The notes under the pieces were generated by a model that saw only the letters and a list, made by a program, of their open reading frames with translations, had not been told where the DNA came from and searched no databases. Below are positions 7,258-13,390 of a stretch of DNA of 35,252 bases, in pieces (position 1 is the stretch's first letter; the number at the start of each line of letters is the position of its first letter). The translations under genes were made by a program, and so were the position numbers. Origin of the DNA: Pseudomonas putida W15Oct28 (GTDB taxonomy: Bacteria; Pseudomonadota; Gammaproteobacteria; Pseudomonadales; Pseudomonadaceae); contig NZ_JENB01000052.1 in the NCBI RefSeq assembly GCF_000708715.2, forward strand, positions 1 to 35,252. The letters run 5' to 3'.

Positions 7258-7833
7258 CTAGCCCAGCATCTCGTGCATGGCAATGATTTGCTCGGCCACC
7301 TGAATCAGCTTCTGCTGCCGGCTCATGGCCTGGCGGCGCATCAGGGTGTAGGCCTGTTCTTCGTTGCAGTCTTTCATTTTCATCAGCAAACCCTTGGCCT
7401 GCTCGATGCGTTTGCGTTCGGCCAGTTGCTGGTCGCGCGCCACCAACTGTGCCTTCAGTGCCTGGTCGCTTTCGAAGCGGGCCATGGCCACATCCAGAAT
7501 CGGCTGCAACCGGGCGGCATGGATGCCTTCGACGATATAGGCACTGACGCCCGCCTGGATCGCCTGGCGCATCACCCCAGGGTCGTGCTCGTCGGTGAAC
7601 AGCACGATGGGGCGCGGCTGGTCACGGCTGACCAGTACCACCTGTTCCATCACGTCGCGGTCGGGTGAGTCGGTGTCGATCAGTACCACATCCGGGCGCA
7701 CCGTTTCGACGCAGGCAGGCAGGTCGATGGTCAGCCCTGGGGCTTCGGTGACCTCGAAGCCGGCCTCGATCAATGCCGCCTTGAGGCGGCCGAGTTTGTG
7801 CTGGGTGTCGTCGATCAGCAGGATGCGCAACAT
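7258..7833 (-). CDS. nasT: NasT, ANTAR-domain nitrate response regulator (antiterminator)
   Basis: A 191-residue RNA-binding regulator. Residues 1-120 form a receiver-like domain (LRILLIDDTQHKL, phosphoacceptor region VVLIDTDSPD near 53, IVLFTDEHDPG near 75). A coiled segment follows, then an ANTAR domain at about 135-190 (LAERKRIEQAKGLLMKMKDCNEEQAYTLMRRQAM). ANTAR proteins bind paired six-base-loop hairpins and stop terminator formation; such a pair lies in the nasA leader just downstream. In the NasS/NasT system NasS holds NasT inactive until nitrate binds NasS. ATG 7831-7833 is chosen for its GAGGGG box; the frame extends further upstream, but that part overlaps nasS. It lies 10 bases after nasS in one operon. 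Confidence 0.95.
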   Translation of the reverse strand: MLRILLIDDTQHKLGRLKAALIEAGFEVTEAPGLTIDLPACVETVRPDVVLIDTDSPDRDVMEQVVLVSRDQPRPIVLFTDEHDPGVMRQAIQAGVSAYIVEGIHAARLQPILDVAMARFESDQALKAQLVARDQQLAERKRIEQAKGLLMKMKDCNEEQAYTLMRRQAMSRQQKLIQVAEQIIAMHEMLG

Positions 7834-7843
7834 GTTGGTCCCC

Positions 7844-9058
7844 TCACGCGCCGACACGGGCATCGGGCAAGTCGCCCAGTGCATGCAGGCTGAAACTGCG
7901 GGCATAGCCGTAGGGGTCGCTGCCGTCCCAGCGGGTGCCGTCGATCAACAGGCTGCTGCGCATCGGCTGCTCGGGGCACGCTACGCCCAGGCTTTGCGCC
8001 GCCTCGCTGTACAAGGCCAGCTGCTGTACCTCGCGGGCCACGCCGAGGTAGTCGGGGTCTTCGCGCAGCAGGCCCCAGCGGCGGAACTGGGTCATGAACC
8101 ACATGCCGTCGGACAGATACGGCAGGTTGGCCCGGCCGTGGTCGAACAGGCGCAGGGCATGCCGGTCTTGCCAGTGGTTGCCCAGGCCATCCTGGTAGTT
8201 GCCAAGCAAGCGCGGCTCGATGCTCTCCAGCGGCGTATCCAGATAGGCGCTGCCGCTGAGCAGTTGCGCGGTGCTGCGGCGGTTTTCCGGGCTTTGCTCG
8301 ATGAACCGGCTGGCGGCGAGGATTGCCTTGATCAGGGCGCGGGCGCTGTTGGGGTACTGTTCGGCGAAAGCGCGGGCACAGGCCAGGACCTTTTCCGGGT
8401 GGTCCGGCCAGATCGACTGGCTGGTGGCCAGGGTGAAGCCCTGGCCCTTGGCCACCGCATCGGCGGCCCAGGGCTCGCCAACGCAAAAGCCGTCGATGCG
8501 CCCGGCCTGGATATGTGCGGCCATCTGTGCCGGCGGCACCACCACACTGTCGACGTCGCGCAGCGGGTGGATGCCCTGGCTGGCCAGCCAGTAATACAGC
8601 CACATGGCGTGGGTGCCGGTGGGGAAGGTCTGGGCGAAGGTCAGGCGCGCGCCATGCTGGTGCACCAATCGCGCCAGTGCTTCAGGGTTGGTCACGCCTT
8701 TACGCTGCAGGGCCGGGGACAGGTTGATCGCCTGGGCGTTCTGGTTCAGCCCCATGAGCACCGCCATATCACTGGCCGGTACGCCACCAATGCCAAGATG
8801 CACGGCGTAGACCAGGCCATACAGGCAGTGCGCGGCGTCCAGTTCGCCGCTGACCAATTTGTCGCGCAGCCCCGCCCAGGAGCCCTGGCGCTTGAGATTG
8901 AGGGTAAGGCCGTGTTGCTGGGCGAAGCCCTGGGTGGCCGCGACCACCACCGAGGCGCAGTCGGTCAGGGCCATGTAGCCGATGTTCAGGCTGGGCTTCT
9001 CTGGCGCGTCGCTGCCGTTGACCCAGGCCAGGGGCGTTGCTCGGGGTACAGTGTTCAC
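7844..9058 (-). CDS. nasS: NasS, cytoplasmic nitrate-sensing protein
   Basis: A 404-residue protein of the periplasmic nitrate-binding (NrtA) fold but without a signal peptide, as expected for NasS, which works in the cytoplasm. Family features are LNIGYMALTDCASVVVA near 25-41, GELDAAHCLYGLVY near 72, QTFPTGTHAMWLYYWLASQGI near 145, and DGFCVGEPWAADAV near 192. NasS binds nitrate and in its absence sequesters NasT. The start is GTG 9056-9058, with AGGA six bases upstream. A sigma-54 promoter lies 43-58 bases upstream. Its partner nasT follows after a 10-base gap. Confidence 0.94.
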   Translation of the reverse strand: MNTVPRATPLAWVNGSDAPEKPSLNIGYMALTDCASVVVAATQGFAQQHGLTLNLKRQGSWAGLRDKLVSGELDAAHCLYGLVYAVHLGIGGVPASDMAVLMGLNQNAQAINLSPALQRKGVTNPEALARLVHQHGARLTFAQTFPTGTHAMWLYYWLASQGIHPLRDVDSVVVPPAQMAAHIQAGRIDGFCVGEPWAADAVAKGQGFTLATSQSIWPDHPEKVLACARAFAEQYPNSARALIKAILAASRFIEQSPENRRSTAQLLSGSAYLDTPLESIEPRLLGNYQDGLGNHWQDRHALRLFDHGRANLPYLSDGMWFMTQFRRWGLLREDPDYLGVAREVQQLALYSEAAQSLGVACPEQPMRSSLLIDGTRWDGSDPYGYARSFSLHALGDLPDARVGA

Positions 9059-9100
9059 AAGGTTCCTCGCCTGTACTGATTAGGCTGTGGGCCAAACCGG

Positions 9101-9116
9101 TGCAACCGATGTGCCA
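9101..9116 (-). promoter_or_regulatory. Sigma-54 (-24/-12) promoter of nasS-nasT
   Basis: Minus strand 9116-9101 reads TGGCAC-ATCGG-TTGCA, a full match to the TGGCAC-N5-TTGCW consensus with 10 bases between GG and GC. Predicted start of transcription is about 9090, giving a leader of about 31 bases before the GTG. This would place nasST under nitrogen control (RpoN, probably with NtrC). No convincing enhancer dyad was found upstream. Confidence 0.82.
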
Positions 9117-9164
9117 GGGCGGCAATGGCCCCATGATTTACTGTCCTGCCAGCGCCACGGTGGC

Positions 9165-9170
9165 TATAAT
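9165..9170 (+). promoter_or_regulatory. Probable pyrD -10 element
   Basis: A perfect TATAAT at 9165-9170 lies 34 bases before the pyrD ATG. No good -35 box is seen at 16-18 bases upstream. The promoter is divergent from the nasS promoter about 50 bases away. Confidence 0.5.
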
Positions 9171-9203
9171 CGCCCCCTCACTCACCCCGAGTCTTGCCCG
9201 CCC

Positions 9204-10229
9204 ATGTATACCCTGGCCCGCCAGCTGCTGTTCAAGCTTTCTCCGGAAACTTCCCACGACCTGTCCCTGGACCTGATCGGTGCCGGTGGCCGCCTTGGCC
9301 TCAACGGCATGCTGTGCAAGCAGCCGGCGGCATTGCCGGTCACGGTCATGGGCTTGAACTTCGCCAACCCGGTGGGCCTGGCTGCCGGCCTGGACAAGAA
9401 CGGCGCGGCCATCGACGGTTTTGCCCAGCTGGGCTTCGGTTTTGTCGAGATTGGCACCGTCACCCCGCGCCCGCAGCCGGGCAACCCCAAGCCACGGCTG
9501 TTCCGCCTGCCGGAAGCCACGGCCATCATCAACCGCATGGGCTTCAACAACCTGGGTGTCGATAACCTGCTCGACCGGGTACGTGCTTCGCGCTACAGCG
9601 GCGTGCTGGGCATCAACATCGGCAAGAACTTCGACACCCCGGTCGAGCGTGCCGTCGATGACTACCTGATCTGCCTGGACAAGGTGTACACCGCCGCCAG
9701 CTACATCACCGTCAACGTCAGCTCGCCGAACACCCCGGGCCTGCGCAGCCTGCAGTTTGGCGATTCGCTCAAGCAGTTGCTCGATGCCCTGGCCGTGCGC
9801 CGTGAGCAGCTGGCCGCTACCCATGGCAAGCGCGTGCCGCTGGCCATCAAGATTGCCCCGGACATGAGCGACGAAGAAACCGCACTGGTGGCGGCCGCGC
9901 TGATGGAATCGGGTATGGATGCGGTAATCGCCACCAACACCACGCTGGGTCGTGAAGGTGTCGAGGGGCTGCCGTATGGTGGCGAGGCGGGCGGCCTGTC
10001 GGGCGGGCCGGTGCTGGAAAAAAGCACCCACATCGTCAAGGTGCTGGCAGGCGAGTTGGGCGGCAAGCTGCCGATCATTGCTGCCGGTGGCATTACCGAA
10101 GGCCGCCACGCTGCCGAGAAGATCGCCGCCGGGGCGAGCCTGGTGCAGATCTACTCGGGCTTCATTTATAAAGGCCCGGCGCTGATCCGCGAGGCGGTGG
10201 ACGCTATCGCGGCAATGCCACGGGGTTGA
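9204..10229 (+). CDS. pyrD: Dihydroorotate dehydrogenase (quinone), class 2
   Basis: A 341-residue FMN enzyme that oxidises dihydroorotate to orotate in pyrimidine synthesis and passes electrons to membrane quinone. The N-terminal amphipathic helix (MYTLARQLLFKLSPETSHDL) is typical of class 2 and docks the protein on the membrane. Motifs are GLAAGLDKNGAAIDGF near 60-75, GTVTPRPQPGNPKPRLFRL near 88, INRMGFNNLG near 112, and the catalytic-serine loop NVSSPNTPGLR (Ser173/174). IAAGGI and GASLVQIYSGFIYKGP (phosphate grip) follow near the C-terminus. ATG 9204 gives the family N-terminus; an upstream in-frame codon at 9087 would add 39 residues overlapping the promoter and is rejected. Confidence 0.97.
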   Translation: MYTLARQLLFKLSPETSHDLSLDLIGAGGRLGLNGMLCKQPAALPVTVMGLNFANPVGLAAGLDKNGAAIDGFAQLGFGFVEIGTVTPRPQPGNPKPRLFRLPEATAIINRMGFNNLGVDNLLDRVRASRYSGVLGINIGKNFDTPVERAVDDYLICLDKVYTAASYITVNVSSPNTPGLRSLQFGDSLKQLLDALAVRREQLAATHGKRVPLAIKIAPDMSDEETALVAAALMESGMDAVIATNTTLGREGVEGLPYGGEAGGLSGGPVLEKSTHIVKVLAGELGGKLPIIAAGGITEGRHAAEKIAAGASLVQIYSGFIYKGPALIREAVDAIAAMPRG

Positions 10230-10240
10230 TCGACAGGCAT

Positions 10241-10265
10241 AAAAAAGGGCCCCTTCAAGGGGCCC
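10241..10265 (-). terminator. rmf intrinsic terminator (convergent with pyrD)
   Basis: GGGCCCC (10247-10253) pairs with GGGGCCC (10259-10265) around a five-base loop. On the minus strand it is followed by six T (10246-10241). It serves rmf. For pyrD on the plus strand there is no T-run after the stem, so it would be a weaker stop in that direction. Confidence 0.85.
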
Positions 10266-10326
10266 CTGGGCCTTCGCCCGCCGCCCGGATGGGGCGTGCA
10301 TGGTAAATCGAATTCAGTGTCCTCGA

Positions 10327-10542
10327 TCAGCCAACGGCGTGATTTTCGTTGAGTCTATGGATGCCAGCGGTGCCAGTCATTCCGTCCCAGTTATCACCGC
10401 GACCTTCGCGCCAGCCGTTGATCCAGGCTTGGCGTACAGAAGGAAGATTGAAAGGGCAAAGTTCGCGGGATTTGCCGGTGACCCCGTATTGGTAGCCACG
10501 TGAATATGCTCTTTCCAACGGATCACGCTTAAGTCTTCTCAT
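10327..10542 (-). CDS. rmf: Ribosome modulation factor
   Basis: A 71-residue basic protein that dimerises 70S ribosomes into inactive 100S particles in stationary phase. Its N-terminal half matches the family closely: RRLKRDPLERAYSRGYQYGVTGKSRELCPF corresponds to the E. coli pattern KRxKRDxLERAxxRGYQxGxxGxSxExCPy. It continues with xxRxxWINGWREGRGD (the 'WxxGWREA' block). The C-terminal end (about 15 residues after GWREGRGDNW) is longer than in E. coli. ATG 10540-10542 is preceded by GAGGG ten bases upstream. The four-hairpin leader upstream probably controls expression. Confidence 0.96.
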   Translation of the reverse strand: MRRLKRDPLERAYSRGYQYGVTGKSRELCPFNLPSVRQAWINGWREGRGDNWDGMTGTAGIHRLNENHAVG

Positions 10543-10580
10543 AGGGTGTTGCCCTCACTTGTTGACTGTAATGTCCCGTC

Positions 10581-10670
10581 GGCCTCTCTGAGGCCGGGCA
10601 GAGTCTTTCTGCCGGTTTGCGCTCGCTGCCGGCGTGGCGAGCTGAAAGTGCCGCCTCGTTGCGAAGCGGC
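10581..10670 (-). ncRNA. Structured rmf leader: four tandem hairpins (rmf RNA motif candidate)
   Basis: Four stems lie in a row upstream of rmf. They are GGCCTC-TCT-GAGGCC (10581-10595), GGCAGA-GTCTT-TCTGCC (10597-10613), GCTCGC...GCGAGC (10621-10642), and GCCGC...GCGGC with an inner TCG-TTG-CGA (10650-10670). A conserved structured RNA called the 'rmf motif' has been described upstream of rmf in Pseudomonas by comparative genomics; position and genus fit. I identify it by place and by the stems, not by alignment to the published model. It ends 38 bases before the rmf ATG. Confidence 0.6.
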
Positions 10671-11103
10671 CTGAGACCAGTTCTAACGAATGCGAGTCAC
10701 GGTGTGAATGATCGATTTGTCATAAGCACGTAACCTTTCATAGGGTCAGGGGATAAGTAAATAAATGCGACTTAACCTTATTTGAGGTTGAGCCCGCTAT
10801 GATCGGGGTTTGCTGATCATTGACGTCATTTCGCCAGCGTTGCTCGTGGGTGACAGAAATAATTTTAAATGCGACGAAGGGTCACACGGGCCCCGCCATC
10901 GCCAGAATTTTTTGTACTGCCTGATGATCTAAGCTGTCTTTGCCACTGGGCCGAGCGCAGATCGGTCAGGCGGCCCGGCCCTTCGCGGCACGCTTATGTG
11001 CCAGAAAAGGCCACCCGCACGCCTGCTGGAAAGGCATGCGGGCAAACATCGCGGGGCGATGCGTCGCCTCGTCAGTCAAATAGCCCAAGGCTCTGGAATA
11101 CTC
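10671..11103. other. Gene-free stretch between the rmf leader and rlmL
   Basis: No coding frame is supported here. The part from about 10680 to 10870 is clearly more AT-rich than its neighbours (for example AAGTAAATAAATGCG, AATAATTTTAAATGCG). It probably holds the rmf promoter reading left and an rlmL promoter reading right. A -10-like TATGAT lies at 10798-10803 on the plus strand without a good -35. A plus-strand frame continuing upstream of rlmL (from 10996) is treated as non-coding. Confidence 0.5.
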
Positions 11104-13296
11104 ATGTCGGACCGTTTCGAACTCTACCTCACCTGCCCCAAAGGCCTCGAAAGCCTGCTTGCCGAAGAGGCCAAGGGCCTTGGCCTTGACGAGGTGCGTG
11201 AGCACACCTCGGCCATTCGCGGCGAGGCCGACATGGAAACCGCCTACCGCCTGTGCGTCTGGTCGCGCCTGGCCAACCGGGTGCTGCTGGTGCTCAAGCG
11301 CTTCTCCATGAAGAACGCCGACGACCTTTACGATGGCGTCAACGCGGTTGACTGGGCCGACCACCTGGCAGCCGACGGCACCCTGGCGGTGGAGTTCAGC
11401 GGCCATGGCTCGGGCATCGACAACACCCACTTCGGCGCGCTGAAGGTCAAGGATGCAATCGTCGACAAGCTGCGCAACCGCGAAGGCCTGCGCCCGTCGG
11501 TGGAAAAGATCGACCCTGACGTGCGTGTGCACCTGCGCCTGGACCGTGGCGAGGCCATTCTTTCCCTCGACCTTTCCGGCCACAGCCTGCACCAGCGCGG
11601 CTATCGCTTGCAGCAAGGTGCTGCGCCGCTGAAGGAAAACCTGGCGGCAGCCGTGCTGATCCGTTCGGGCTGGCCGCGTATTGCCGCCGAAGGTGGCGCA
11701 CTGGCCGACCCGATGTGCGGTGTGGGCACCTTCCTGGTCGAGGCGGCGATGATCGCTGCCGATATCGCGCCCAACCTCAAGCGTGAGCGCTGGGGCTTCA
11801 GTGCCTGGCTCGGCCATGTGCCGGCGCTGTGGCGCAAGGTCCACGACGAAGCGCAGGCGCGGGCGCAGGCCGGCCTGGCCAAGCCACCGCTGTGGATCCG
11901 CGGCTACGAAGCCGACCCGCGGCTGATCCAGCCGGGCCGCAACAACGTCGAGCGCGCCGGCCTGGGCGACTGGGTGAAGATCTATCAGGGCGAGGTCAGT
12001 ACCTTCGAGCCACGCCCGGACCAGAACCAGAAAGGCCTGGTCATCAGCAACCCGCCCTATGGTGAGCGTCTGGGTGACGAAGCCAGCCTGCTGTATCTCT
12101 ACCAAAACCTTGGCGAGCGCCTGCGTCAGGCCTGCATGGGCTGGGAGGCAGCTGTGTTCACCGGCGCGCCGCAGTTGGGCAAACGCATGGGTATTCGCAG
12201 CCACAAGCAGTACGCGTTCTGGAACGGCGCCTTGCCGTGCAAGCTGCTGCTGTTCAAGGTGCAGCCCGACCAGTTCGTGACGGGCGAGCGCCGCGAGGCC
12301 CAGGCCGACAACACTGAAGTCCGTGAGCAAGCGCCGGTCGCCAGCGAGCCGGCGCGCCTGTCGGAAGGGGCGCAGATGTTTGCCAACCGCCTGCAGAAGA
12401 ACCTCAAGCAACTCGGCAAGTGGGCCCGCCGCGAGCAGGTTGACTGCTACCGCCTGTACGATGCCGACATGCCCGAGTACGCCCTGGCGGTCGACCTGTA
12501 TCACGACTGGGTGCATGTGCAGGAGTACGCCGCGCCACGTTCGATCGACCCGGAAAAAGCCCAGTCGCGTCTGCTTGATGCCCTGGCGGCCATCCCCCAG
12601 GCACTGGGCATTTCGCCGCAGCGTGTGGTGCTCAAGCGCCGCGAGCGGCAGAGTGGTACCCGCCAGTACGAGCGCCAGGCCACCGAGGGCCGCTTCCAGG
12701 AAGTGAACGAAGGTGGCGTCAAGCTGCTGGTCAACCTCACCGACTACCTCGACACCGGGCTGTTCCTTGACCACCGCCCGATGCGCATGCGTATCCAGCG
12801 CGAGGCTGCCGGCAAGCGTTTCCTCAACCTGTTCTGCTACACCGCCACGGCTTCTGTGCATGCGGCCAAAGGCGGCGCACGCAGCACCACCAGTGTCGAC
12901 CTGTCGAAAACTTACCTCGACTGGGCGCGGCGCAACCTGGCACTCAATGGCTTCTCCGAGCGCAACCGCCTGGAGCAGGGCGATGTGATGGCCTGGCTGG
13001 AAGCTAACCGCGACAGCTACGACCTGATCTTCATCGACCCGCCAACCTTCTCCAACTCCAAGCGTATGGAAGGCGTGTTCGACGTGCAGCGTGACCACGT
13101 GCAACTGCTGGACCTGGCCATGGCTCGCCTGGCGCCGGATGGCGTGTTGTATTTCTCCAACAACTTCCGCAAGTTCCAGCTGGACGAGCACCTGATGGCG
13201 CGCTATGCCGTGGAAGAAATCACCGCCCAGACGCTGGACCCGGACTTTGCCCGTAACAACCGGATCCACCGCGCCTGGCGCCTGCAATCGCGTTGA
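11104..13296 (+). CDS. rlmL: Bifunctional 23S rRNA methyltransferase RlmKL
   Basis: A 730-residue two-enzyme fusion. Residues 1-60 begin MSDRFELYLTCPKGLESLLAEEA. A THUMP RNA-binding domain spans about 50-160 (VEFSGHGSGIDNTHFGALKVKDAIVD). The RlmL methylase follows, with DPMCGVGTFLVEAA near 203 and NPPYGERLGD near 316 (m2G2445). The RlmK methylase occupies about 480-730, with LNLFCYTATASVHAAKGGA near 575 and FIDPPTFSNSKRM near 643 (m7G2069). E. coli RlmKL is about 700 residues, so this is full length. ATG 11104 matches the family start. Numbering of target bases is E. coli knowledge and is inferred here. Confidence 0.95.
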   Translation: MSDRFELYLTCPKGLESLLAEEAKGLGLDEVREHTSAIRGEADMETAYRLCVWSRLANRVLLVLKRFSMKNADDLYDGVNAVDWADHLAADGTLAVEFSGHGSGIDNTHFGALKVKDAIVDKLRNREGLRPSVEKIDPDVRVHLRLDRGEAILSLDLSGHSLHQRGYRLQQGAAPLKENLAAAVLIRSGWPRIAAEGGALADPMCGVGTFLVEAAMIAADIAPNLKRERWGFSAWLGHVPALWRKVHDEAQARAQAGLAKPPLWIRGYEADPRLIQPGRNNVERAGLGDWVKIYQGEVSTFEPRPDQNQKGLVISNPPYGERLGDEASLLYLYQNLGERLRQACMGWEAAVFTGAPQLGKRMGIRSHKQYAFWNGALPCKLLLFKVQPDQFVTGERREAQADNTEVREQAPVASEPARLSEGAQMFANRLQKNLKQLGKWARREQVDCYRLYDADMPEYALAVDLYHDWVHVQEYAAPRSIDPEKAQSRLLDALAAIPQALGISPQRVVLKRRERQSGTRQYERQATEGRFQEVNEGGVKLLVNLTDYLDTGLFLDHRPMRMRIQREAAGKRFLNLFCYTATASVHAAKGGARSTTSVDLSKTYLDWARRNLALNGFSERNRLEQGDVMAWLEANRDSYDLIFIDPPTFSNSKRMEGVFDVQRDHVQLLDLAMARLAPDGVLYFSNNFRKFQLDEHLMARYAVEEITAQTLDPDFARNNRIHRAWRLQSR

Positions 13297-13310
13297 GCCG
13301 ACGAGGTACA

Positions 13311-13339
13311 TTGCGCGGCTAATGGCCAATAGCTATAAA
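13311..13339 (+). promoter_or_regulatory. Possible sigma-70 promoter of the diguanylate cyclase gene
   Basis: TTGCGC (13311-13316), a 17-base spacer, then TATAAA (13334-13339). The -10 is good and the -35 matches only TTG. It lies 52 bases before the ATG at 13391 and just after the rlmL stop. Confidence 0.4.
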
Positions 13340-13390
13340 TGAGGGTAGGGCGAGATAATCCGCAGGACGCTGACGTGACGAGATGGGTGT

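Noticed and set aside
9087..9203. N-terminal extension of pyrD
   Set aside because: It would cover the TATAAT box and the nasS promoter region; the class 2 N-terminal helix begins at ATG 9204.
10300..10503. 67-codon plus-strand frame opposite rmf
   Set aside because: Antisense to rmf, whose family motifs are clear; no ribosome site.
10996..11103. N-terminal extension of rlmL
   Set aside because: The family start MSDRFELYLTCPKG is at 11104; the added 36 residues have no counterpart.
10966..13329. 787-codon minus-strand frame over rlmL
   Set aside because: Antisense shadow of a full-length RlmKL; no family features and no ribosome site.
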